From Planctomycetia bacterium (lineage in GTDB: Bacteria; Planctomycetota; Phycisphaerae; Phycisphaerales; SM1A02): a DNA stretch of 5,513 nucleotides. Shown piece after piece: positions 1 to 5,417 of the stretch. The first letter of the stretch is position 1; each line of letters opens with the position of its first letter. The notes beneath the pieces were generated by a model. The model had not been told where the DNA came from and made no database searches. It saw nothing but the letters and a program-made list of their open reading frames with translations. The stretch is from positions 1-5,513 of the forward strand of contig JAACEA010000415.1 in assembly GCA_009936695.1 (NCBI GenBank), in the 5' to 3' direction. The translations under genes were made by a program, and so were the position numbers.

Positions 1-283
1 CGCCCTTCTCGAGATAGGCGAGCAGCGCCTCGTCATCGAGGGCGTCGATCTCGGCGAGATCCGCACCGGCCACGAACACCCGATCGCTGTCGCTCGCGAG
101 GACGAAACCGGTGGGCGTCGGTCCGGCCGCGATCTCGGTCATGGTGGCGTCGATCGCGTCGAGCAGCCAGGCGTCCAGCACGACCACGCCGCCACGCGGC
201 TTCGCGGGGTTCGGAGTCAGCCGGAGGATGGTGATGCCGTCCTCGGTGCGGTCGACGGGAAGAATGGTGTCGGTGGTGGTCAT
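1..283 (-). CDS. Crotonase-fold acyl-CoA enzyme, N-terminal part (FadJ/multifunctional-like), runs off the left edge
   Basis: Ninety-four codons are visible before the window ends. The start is firm: the frame stays open upstream as far as a TAA at 440-442, but ATG at 281-283 is its only ATG, GTG, TTG or CTG start. The Shine-Dalgarno match is poor. Residues 69-76 read VFVAGADL, the first oxyanion-hole loop of the enoyl-CoA hydratase/isomerase superfamily. The usual NRP-x-x-x-NAL segment near the N-terminus is replaced by LTPNPAKPRGGVVVLD (residues 22-37). That departure is commoner in the hydratase half of FadB/FadJ multifunctional beta-oxidation proteins than in stand-alone hydratases, so a C-terminal 3-hydroxyacyl-CoA dehydrogenase half may lie outside the window. 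The second oxyanion loop and catalytic glutamates are not visible, so activity cannot be judged. A 340-base gap separates it from the gene upstream, so it may have its own promoter. Crotonase fold is confident; FadJ-like is inference. Confidence 0.8.
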   Translation of the reverse strand, partial: MTTTDTILPVDRTEDGITILRLTPNPAKPRGGVVVLDAWLLDAIDATMTEIAAGPTPTGFVLASDSDRVFVAGADLAEIDALDDEALLAYLEKG

Positions 284-623
284 GTCGGCGATGATCCCGT
301 GGCCACTCGCGGGATGCGGGCGGTGGGTTCCGGCGGTGAGCGGACGGAGCGCGGTCGAAAGGGGGGCGGGCGTCGAATCTTGCCGGTACCTGGCACCGGG
401 TGTAACGCATTCGTCATGATAGCCGATCTCGATGTCTGTTTATCGCCGAAACCTGCGGCTGGAACGCCCGGGGACGGGGCTCGGAATCGACCGGATTCGG
501 GATCGCTCCGCTTCACCTCGGCCTGCACGGGCCAGGCGTCGCTCTCGGGGCCGCACGCTTCGTTATCAGACCCTTGAGGCCACTTGGATGGCGGTGGCGT
601 GAGGATCCGCGGGATTCGATCGC
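284..623. other. Non-coding gap of 340 bases between the phosphoesterase and the FadJ-like gene
   Basis: I see no convincing gene here; open frames on either strand are rich in Arg, Pro and Ser and match no family I know. The gap must hold the 3' end of the phosphoesterase message and probably the promoter of the FadJ-like gene. The least GC-rich stretch is about 401-451. On the minus strand it contains TATCAT (421-416) and GATAAA (444-439), but neither has a good -35 partner at 16-18 bases, so no promoter is assigned. Two short hairpins can be drawn. One has arms 521-525/533-537 with a 7-base loop; the other has arms 484-488/494-498 with a 5-base loop. Neither is followed by a T-run on the minus strand, so no intrinsic terminator is supported. 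Confidence 0.5.
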
Positions 624-1769
624 TCAACCCGGGTTCGACGCCGGGATCGCGGGGAGTTCCAACGTCCTCACCTCGAGGATGCCGCGGCTCGGCGAGGCGA
701 GGACCGCGAGCACGCCGCCCCGATTCCCGAAGTACGGGGCGACGTGTTCGGCGACCATCCGGTCGCCGACCGGCCAACGTCGCTGGCTCGACCGATGGTT
801 GTGGCCGGCCAGAAAGACCGCTTCGTCGCGTCGCGCGATCATGTCGAGGAGACGCTGCTTTCGCATGGCCGGCGTGGTGTCGGTGGTGTCATAGTCGTCC
901 CACCAGCCGTCACTCGTGCTCAGGGGATAGTGCTGCACGAAGATGGCGGGCCGAGAGGCACCTTCCGCGAGCAGTGATTCCATCGCTTCGATCTGCGGTT
1001 CGGCGGTCACGAACGTCTGGCATCCTGCGCCGCCGGCGAGAGGATTGCAGGTGATCGGCCATCCCGCGGGATACTCGTACGAGGGCTGGTAGAGGAACGT
1101 GTTGAAATTGACGATGTCCACGCCCCGGTAGGTCGCGTGGAAGGTCACCGGCCCGTGGTCGGCGGTCGGCCCGACCTCCCGGTAGGCGAGGTCCGATGCG
1201 ATTTCGGCGGAGCGGCGGTAGGTCTCGCGGGTGAAGGCGGTGGTCGATTCGTTCGAACGATGTCCGGCGAACGAGTAGCTCGGGCTGTCGCCCCAGGACT
1301 CGGGTTCCCAATCGTGGTTTCCAAAACCCGCGAGGACCGGAACACCGGCGTCGAAGAACGGCTCCCAGATCGGCATGTCGAGTTCGATCGAGGTCTGGCG
1401 GTCCTTGCTGATGTCGCCACCGATGATCACCAGCGCGGGATCGATCTCATGGGTTCGACCGTCACCGATCCGGAACCATTCGTGCCGCGTCTCGCCGAGC
1501 GCCAGCAGTCGTTCGACGTATTCCCCGAGTTCCTCTGCGGTGTTCCCCCGCATGCGGGCCTCGGGGTCGCCGATGAAGATCACCGTGAACGCATCGTCGT
1601 CGGGGTTCCGCTCGACGATCTCGGACGGGATCGTCTCCTGACTGCGAAGCGCCGGACGAGCAGTGGCGCACGCGGTCACGATCAGACCGATCGGCACCCC
1701 CAGCAGGACGACGGGCAACGCGATCGCCATCACTCCGTGGATTCGGCGGCCTCGACGGCGAATCGTCAT
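624..1769 (-). CDS. Predicted lipoprotein calcineurin-like metallophosphoesterase
   Basis: The 381-residue protein should hydrolyse phosphate mono- or diesters outside the cytoplasm; the substrate is unknown. It begins with an Arg-rich n-region (residues 4-9) and a hydrophobic segment (14-31), followed by lipobox VTAC with Cys34 as the likely lipidation site. The metallophosphoesterase blocks appear in order: FIGDPE (65-70), IIGGD (115-119), GNHD (150-153), QH (279-280) and GHNH (322-325). Motif I is DPE (Asp68, Glu70) instead of the usual DxH. Cys241 and Cys250 could form a disulfide. The ATG overlaps the stop of the upstream crotonase gene in an ATGA, suggesting translational coupling. A start at Met14 (1730) has GGAG only two bases away and would lose the positive n-region, so 1769 is preferred. 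Family assignment is firm; DNA, nucleotide, phospholipid or phosphoprotein substrates all remain possible. Confidence 0.88.
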   Translation of the reverse strand: MTIRRRGRRIHGVMAIALPVVLLGVPIGLIVTACATARPALRSQETIPSEIVERNPDDDAFTVIFIGDPEARMRGNTAEELGEYVERLLALGETRHEWFRIGDGRTHEIDPALVIIGGDISKDRQTSIELDMPIWEPFFDAGVPVLAGFGNHDWEPESWGDSPSYSFAGHRSNESTTAFTRETYRRSAEIASDLAYREVGPTADHGPVTFHATYRGVDIVNFNTFLYQPSYEYPAGWPITCNPLAGGAGCQTFVTAEPQIEAMESLLAEGASRPAIFVQHYPLSTSDGWWDDYDTTDTTPAMRKQRLLDMIARRDEAVFLAGHNHRSSQRRWPVGDRMVAEHVAPYFGNRGGVLAVLASPSRGILEVRTLELPAIPASNPG

Positions 1770-2542
1770 CGCTTGAAGAGCGTCCGCAGCCGGGCCTGGG
1801 CGTCCTCGGTCTGGATGAGTTCGGCGGAGATCTCCGCGCCCTTCGAGAGCTGGGCGTCATCGAGCGAGCCGTCGAGTTCGTTGAGCCACTGCTTGGTGGC
1901 GGCGATCGCTTCGGGCCCGCCCTTGGTCAGGCGCTCCGCGAACGCGGTGGTCGCGGATTCCAGCTCGTCCATCGGCACCAGATGCGTCGCGAGGCCGGCG
2001 GCGAATCCGGCTTCACCGCCCATGGTGCCGCCCGCGAGGAGCATGGCTCGCGCCCGACCGGCGCCGATCCGCTTCACGAGGAAGGGGGCGACGACCGCGG
2101 GGCAGATCCCGAGGTCGACTTCGGGGTAGCCGAGCTTCGCTTCGGGATGGGTGAAGGAGAAGTCGCAGACCACCATCAATCCGCATCCGCCGCCGATCGC
2201 GGCGCCCTGCACGCGGGCGATGGTCGGGACGTCGAGTCGACGGATCCGTCGGCTGACCGCGGCGAGCCGACGAAGCATGTCGCCCATCAGGATCGGGTCG
2301 TCCTGCACCGCCTTGAGGTCCATGCCGGCGCAGAAGCCCTTGCCCGCCCCGGCCAGCACCATCACCCGGACATCGTCGAGCCCCGACTCGATCTTCGCGA
2401 GGGCTTCCTCCATCGCCGCGATCATTTCCAGGGAGAGGGCGTTCCGGGCGTCCGGTCGGTTGAGGGTGAGGGTCGCGACGGCGCCGTCGGTGGCGAGCGT
2501 GACGAGTTCGGTGTCGAGTGCGATGGTGTTCATGCCGGCCAT
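1766..2542 (-). CDS. Enoyl-CoA hydratase/isomerase family protein, methylglutaconyl-CoA hydratase (LiuC)-like
   Basis: A 258-residue cytosolic protein of normal single-domain crotonase length. Landmarks are LNRPDARNAL (27-36), oxyanion loop 1 CAGMDL (71-76), and oxyanion loop 2 VQGAAIGGGCGL (111-122). Next comes YPEVDLGICPAVVAPFLV (139-156), then the C-terminal helices with ATKQWLNELDG (215-225). Compared with rat mitochondrial hydratase, the first catalytic Glu (Glu144) is Gly121, while the second (Glu164) is kept as Glu141. From memory, GGG-x-GL plus PAV-x-x-P is a LiuC-type pattern (3-methylglutaconyl-CoA hydration in leucine breakdown), so that role is plausible but unproven. The start at 2542 is chosen because GGAGGA (2558-2553) lies 10 bases upstream. 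An in-frame ATG at 2596 would add 18 residues rich in Pro, Arg and Glu that do not belong to the fold. The stop overlaps the phosphoesterase start. Confidence 0.9.
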   Translation of the reverse strand: MAGMNTIALDTELVTLATDGAVATLTLNRPDARNALSLEMIAAMEEALAKIESGLDDVRVMVLAGAGKGFCAGMDLKAVQDDPILMGDMLRRLAAVSRRIRRLDVPTIARVQGAAIGGGCGLMVVCDFSFTHPEAKLGYPEVDLGICPAVVAPFLVKRIGAGRARAMLLAGGTMGGEAGFAAGLATHLVPMDELESATTAFAERLTKGGPEAIAATKQWLNELDGSLDDAQLSKGAEISAELIQTEDAQARLRTLFKR

Positions 2543-2552
2543 TGGATCGACT

Positions 2553-2566
2553 TCCTCCCGGGGAGG
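2553..2566 (-). promoter_or_regulatory. Strong Shine-Dalgarno inside a small hairpin upstream of the crotonase at 1766-2542
   Basis: On the minus strand GGAGGA (2558-2553) is a near-perfect Shine-Dalgarno, 10 bases before the ATG at 2542, and it decides the start over the in-frame ATG at 2596. The same bases can pair with CCTCC just 5' of them (2566-2562), giving a 5-bp stem of G-C pairs plus one A-U with a 3-base loop. That pairing would hide the ribosome site. The complementarity is visible; any regulatory effect is inference. Confidence 0.5.
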
Positions 2567-2609
2567 CAAGCGGTGGACGGCCGGAACACGGATCACGGAC
2601 CAGTCCGGT

Positions 2610-3419
2610 TCAGCCCCAGATCCGTCGGCCGCACTCGCTGCACCGCTTCGGAAAGCGGACGCCGCTCAAGTCGTAACCGCAGAACGGACATCGGCCGTCT
2701 CGAAGTTTTCCGACCATGCTTCGCCGGCGCCATCGTTGCGCGAGCCACGCGCCCGACTGGATCCCGCGCACGGCGATGATGCTCGAGACGAAGAGCAGCA
2801 GCCAGAGCGTCGCGGCGACCGCGAGCGTCGCGGACCAGGATCGCGTGGTGGTGGTTGCGCGCGATCGCACGTCGTCGACCAGATCGCGTCGTCGTTCGGT
2901 CGTCATCACGTCCAGCGACACGTCGAGTCCGTCGAAGAGATCGACGTCCGTCGCGTCGCGGAGTGCCAGCAGGCCGCGCGCTGCGTCGGGATGGGCGAGA
3001 TCGACGACCACGTCCGGATCGGCGAGCGGCACGGTGGGCAGTTCCAACGGTGCCACGGTGGTGCGACTCGCGAAGGGCCATCCGTGCTCGATCGTTCGAC
3101 GGCGAATCTCCACCGTCGCGAGGGGGCTTCCGAACGGCCAGGGGACGCCCGCTGGATCATCACGGAGGATCACCCCTCGGAGGGGGGTTCCTCGGTCGTC
3201 CCGACCCAGTCGGACCGTCGCGAGGGTCTCGGTGGAGACGCGCGACACGTTCGCGTCGAGGGCGAACGCGAGCACGAAGCCCAGAGGAAGGGAGAGCGGG
3301 AGACACCAGTCGACCGCCCGTGTCCACGGGGTTCGGTTCCGCGTCGCCGATTGGCGCTCGATGCGCTGCAGTCGGCGACGGATGATCGTGATCGGATTCC
3401 AGGTGCGCCGCCGTGCCAT
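2610..3419 (-). CDS. Two-TM membrane protein with C-terminal CPxCGYDL zinc ribbon (planctomycete-type, function unknown)
   Basis: I do not recognise a named family for this 269-residue protein. It has an Arg-rich N-terminus (residues 3-30), a first membrane segment at about 37-55 and a soluble stretch of about 140 residues. A second membrane segment follows at about 196-217, then a basic RWRRR patch (229-233). The protein ends in a zinc ribbon with Cys244, Cys247, Cys260 and Cys263 (CPFCGYDL at 244-251, CSECG at 260-264). By the positive-inside rule both ends are cytoplasmic and the middle domain is periplasmic. Tails of the form CPxCGYDL(x)G...CPECG recur in many unrelated membrane proteins of Planctomycetota, particularly Phycisphaerae, as I recall. 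The ATG has a modest purine-rich site (GAAGAG, six bases upstream). It is transcribed with the two flanking crotonases, but nothing links it to their chemistry. Confidence 0.85.
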   Translation of the reverse strand: MARRRTWNPITIIRRRLQRIERQSATRNRTPWTRAVDWCLPLSLPLGFVLAFALDANVSRVSTETLATVRLGRDDRGTPLRGVILRDDPAGVPWPFGSPLATVEIRRRTIEHGWPFASRTTVAPLELPTVPLADPDVVVDLAHPDAARGLLALRDATDVDLFDGLDVSLDVMTTERRRDLVDDVRSRATTTTRSWSATLAVAATLWLLLFVSSIIAVRGIQSGAWLAQRWRRRSMVGKLRDGRCPFCGYDLSGVRFPKRCSECGRRIWG

Positions 3420-3446
3420 CCTGCGCTCTTCATCGGCCGTCGATCG

Positions 3447-3531
3447 TCGAGACCCGTCGTCTCGAACCGGACGAGATCATCCCAGATTCACTCGTCCCGA
3501 GCGGATCGCGACGACGTGGGTCTTCGAGACG
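3447..3531 (-). promoter_or_regulatory. Alternative-pairing leader upstream of the zinc-ribbon membrane protein
   Basis: The 122-base gap before the ATG at 3419 holds three copies of one 7-base element: tcgagac at 3447-3453, its complement gtctcga at 3459-3465, and tcgagac again at 3524-3530. The first two form a perfect 7-bp stem with a 5-base loop (3454-3458), 28 bases from the start codon. The middle copy can instead pair over 9 bases (3458-3466 with 3523-3531) with the distal copy. The two pairings exclude each other. No T-run follows, so it is not an intrinsic terminator. TCGA-rich DNA is common in this window, so chance is a real alternative. Confidence 0.3.
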
Positions 3532-3541
3532 GGGGGTCGAT

Positions 3542-4336
3542 TCAGCCCCGATCTCCGCCGGCACGCTTCTTCGCCATCACCGCGTCGATCCTCGTCTGGA
3601 ACTCGGCGGAATCCGCCGTCGCGAGGCTGGCCGCGAGTGATCTTGCGAACACCCTCGTATCGATGGTGCCATCGAGTTCGTTCTGGAAGCGCTTGGTGGC
3701 CCGGAGCGTCGTCGCGTCCATCGCGGCGAGTCGATCGCACAGGGTGGCGACCGCATCTTCGAGGGTCCCGCGATCGGCATGCGCCACCGCGGCGAGACCG
3801 ATCTCGACCGCGGTCTCGGCATCGAGGAACTCCCCGGAAAGAGTCAGGGCTCGCGCTGCGCCCGGAGACGTACCCGGAACGAGGGTCGCGAGACTCACCG
3901 CGGGCGAGATGCCGAGGCGGTGGACCGGATACCCGAATGCGGCATCCGGACCGGCGTGGACAATGTCGCACGCCGATACGAGCGCGCATCCGCCGGCGAG
4001 CGCGGGGCCGTGGACTTCGGCGACGACCACCGCGCCGAGATGCCGAAGCCGTCGGCAGATGGCGCCGAGGCGTTCGAGGAAGGACGGCAGCGCGCCGTCC
4101 GCCATGGCGTCGAGGTCGAAGCCGGCGCAGAACGCAGGGCCTTCGCCGCGGATGCGCAGGACGTGGCAGGATTCCGAATCGGTCGCCGAATCCACCTGAT
4201 CGAGACATCGCTCGAGATCATCGAAGAGATCGTGGGACATGGCGTTCCGCCGATCGGGGTCGTTCAGGACGATGGTCGCGATCGGTGCGTCGAAGCGGAT
4301 GACCACTCTGGCGGACGTGTCGGGGTTCTCGGGCAT
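3542..4336 (-). CDS. Enoyl-CoA hydratase/isomerase family protein lacking both canonical catalytic glutamates
   Basis: A 264-residue crotonase-fold protein. It shows the first strand and LNDPDRRNAM (24-33), oxyanion loop 1 FCAGFDL (69-75), and loop 2 VHGPALAGGCAL (108-119). Further on are FGYPVHRLGISPAV (134-147) and a C-terminal ATKRFQNELDG (213-223). Against rat mitochondrial hydratase, Glu144 corresponds to Ala118 and Glu164 to Val138, and the first Gly of the GGG loop is Ala114. Backbone oxyanion stabilisation may survive, but ordinary hydration by two glutamates should not. Isomerase, thioesterase, decarboxylase or a non-catalytic role are alternatives. The shared ATK-x-x-x-NELDG-(S/T) tail and LGI-x-PAV segment mark it as a paralogue of the crotonase at 1766-2542. 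The start is placed at the only Met before the first strand; no Shine-Dalgarno precedes it. The family is firm; the reaction is unknown. Confidence 0.88.
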   Translation of the reverse strand: MPENPDTSARVVIRFDAPIATIVLNDPDRRNAMSHDLFDDLERCLDQVDSATDSESCHVLRIRGEGPAFCAGFDLDAMADGALPSFLERLGAICRRLRHLGAVVVAEVHGPALAGGCALVSACDIVHAGPDAAFGYPVHRLGISPAVSLATLVPGTSPGAARALTLSGEFLDAETAVEIGLAAVAHADRGTLEDAVATLCDRLAAMDATTLRATKRFQNELDGTIDTRVFARSLAASLATADSAEFQTRIDAVMAKKRAGGDRG

Positions 4337-4348
4337 GTGGGGGAGTAT

Positions 4349-4370
4349 GACGAAGTCGGCGACCTTCGTC
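4349..4370 (-). promoter_or_regulatory. Intercistronic hairpin upstream of the glutamate-less crotonase
   Basis: Arms 4349-4355 (gacgaag) and 4364-4370 (cttcgtc) pair perfectly over 7 bp around an 8-base loop, in the 69-base gap between the YjbQ stop and the crotonase ATG at 4336. It ends 12 bases before that ATG. The bases between are ATACTCCCCCAC on the minus strand, with no Shine-Dalgarno and no T-run. It could be a processing or stability hairpin, or coincidence; an intrinsic terminator is not supported. Confidence 0.35.
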
Positions 4371-4405
4371 GTCGATGGTGAATCAGCGGCCGGGAGTCGC
4401 CGAAC

Positions 4406-4810
4406 TCAACGGACCATGACGACGACCCGTCGGGTCGAGGGGCGATCGCGGAACTCGCAGAGGTACACGCCCTGCCATGTGCCGAGGGCGAGTCGACCAT
4501 CGACGACCGGGATCGACACGGCAGTCCCGGTCAGGATCGCCTTCAGGTGACTGGGCATGTCGTCAGGGCCTTCATCGACGTGCGTGTACCACGATTCGCC
4601 TTCGGGCGCGATTCGATCGAACCACGCCTCGATGTCGCGCCGGGCCGACGGATCCGCGTTCTCCTGGATGCATACGCCCGCGGAAGTGTGCTTGACGAAG
4701 ACGGTGCAGAGCGCTTCGTCGAGGCCGGCGTCGTGGACGACGTCCACGACCATCGACGTGATCTCGTGCAGCCCGCGGCGGTGCCCGGTGACTTCGATGG
4801 TCCGGTTCAC
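4406..4810 (-). CDS. yjbQ: YjbQ/UPF0047 family protein (secondary thiamine-phosphate synthase type)
   Basis: A small cytosolic protein of 134 residues, full length for the family. Hallmarks are KHTSAGVCIQENADPSARRD (40-59), the block H-x-DEGPDDMPSHLK (77-90), and G-R-L-x-LGTWQGVYL-x-EFRDR (105-123). The conserved His, Glu, Asn and Asp residues form the presumed active-site pocket. Family members can replace ThiE weakly in thiamine phosphate synthesis, but the main physiological role is not settled. The GTG at 4810-4808 is preferred: it overlaps the TGA of the upstream phosphatase as GTGA, has GGAG (4822-4819) eight bases upstream, and begins right at the first strand (NRTIEVTG). An in-frame ATG at 4840 would add ten residues, has no ribosome site, and would overlap the phosphatase by 34 bases. 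Translational coupling to the phosphatase is therefore likely. No thiamine gene is nearby. Confidence 0.92.
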   Translation of the reverse strand: MNRTIEVTGHRRGLHEITSMVVDVVHDAGLDEALCTVFVKHTSAGVCIQENADPSARRDIEAWFDRIAPEGESWYTHVDEGPDDMPSHLKAILTGTAVSIPVVDGRLALGTWQGVYLCEFRDRPSTRRVVVMVR

Positions 4811-5400
4811 GCGGTCGACTCCAGCCCCGGTGCGTTCCATCGGATGACGGTGCGGTATTCGTGCTCGAAGCCGAGCACGCAGTAGGTCCCGGTGCCGAGG
4901 TCGAACATGCGACCGTCCTCGGGCGGCAGGCCCAGCCAGGTCGCGGCGAGCACGCGGAGATAGTGACCGTGGGCGACCAGGGCGACGTCGCCGGTCGTGG
5001 CGAGGGCCCGGTCGATCACGTGTTGCGCCCGGGCCGCCACCTCCGTGCCGGTCTCACCGTTCGGACAGGGATGCGACCAGACCGTCCAGCCCGGGACCGT
5101 CTCACGGATGACCTTCGTGGTGATGCCTTCGTAGTCGCCGTAGTTCCACTCGTGGAGATCGGCGTCGATCACGGCGGCGTCGCCGAGGCCGAGCAGTTCC
5201 CCGGTCCGTCGCGCTCGCTGGAGTGGGCTGCAGAGCACGAGGTCGAAATGGTGGGCGTCGACGACGGGCCGAAGGCGTCGGGCCACGTCTTCGCCCTCGG
5301 GGAGCAGCAGAAGATCGGTGACGCCGGTGTGGCGGCCGTTCTTCGACCATTCGGTCGCGGCGTGCCGGAGGAGCCAGATCTGTTTCTTGGATTCGGACAT
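4807..5400 (-). CDS. Histidine phosphatase superfamily protein (phosphoglycerate mutase / sedoheptulose-bisphosphatase-like)
   Basis: A 197-residue branch-1 histidine phosphatase. The catalytic set is complete: LRHAATEWS (10-18) with Arg12 and phospho-acceptor His13, SPLQRARRT (58-66) with Arg62, Glu84 in LHEWNYGDYEG (82-92), and His144 in AHGHYLR (143-149). The signature is RHA instead of the usual RHG. EWSKNGRHTGVTDL and WNYGDYEG, with a PGW-x-x-W segment (103-108), resemble the sugar-bisphosphatase group that includes yeast SHB17 more than true phosphoglycerate mutases. Small phosphorylated sugars are therefore a reasonable guess for substrate. The start at 5400 is chosen because GGAAG (5412-5408) lies seven bases upstream. 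An ATG at 5421 overlaps the previous gene's stop as ATGA and would add seven residues (MRNGSQD) without a ribosome site; it remains possible. The 3' end overlaps the YjbQ start. Confidence 0.9.
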   Translation of the reverse strand: MSESKKQIWLLRHAATEWSKNGRHTGVTDLLLLPEGEDVARRLRPVVDAHHFDLVLCSPLQRARRTGELLGLGDAAVIDADLHEWNYGDYEGITTKVIRETVPGWTVWSHPCPNGETGTEVAARAQHVIDRALATTGDVALVAHGHYLRVLAATWLGLPPEDGRMFDLGTGTYCVLGFEHEYRTVIRWNAPGLESTA

Positions 5401-5417
5401 GTCCTGACTTCCGTTCC

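Noticed and set aside
416..444. TATCAT and GATAAA on the minus strand as -10 elements for the FadJ-like gene.
   Set aside because: No acceptable -35 at 16-18 bases from either; kept only as a remark on the gap.
628..645. Plus-strand sequence cccgggttcgacgccggg resembles a tRNA T-arm.
   Set aside because: The arms do not pair as a 5-bp T-stem, no acceptor or anticodon arm surrounds it, and it lies in the last codons of the phosphoesterase.
280..777. Minus-strand open frame of 165 codons spanning the large gap.
   Set aside because: It overlaps 154 bases of the phosphoesterase C-terminus in another frame, the product is Arg/Pro-rich with no motif, and there is no ribosome site.
1137..2129. Plus-strand open frame of 330 codons.
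   Set aside because: It is antisense to the phosphoesterase and crotonase genes; the product is low-complexity with no recognisable family and ends inside a firm gene.
2596..2608. Small inverted repeat just after the membrane-protein stop as a terminator.
   Set aside because: The stem is only about 4 bp with a 4-base loop once loop geometry is respected, and no T-run follows.
2151..4199. Very long open frame (682 codons) on the plus strand.
   Set aside because: It lies opposite three well-supported minus-strand genes. Its translation is dominated by Ser, Arg, Ala and Pro with no domain motif, as expected for the antisense of GC-rich coding DNA.
2716..4302. Plus-strand open frame of 528 codons.
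   Set aside because: The translation is extremely Arg/Ser-rich and lies opposite the zinc-ribbon and crotonase genes; it is a shadow frame.
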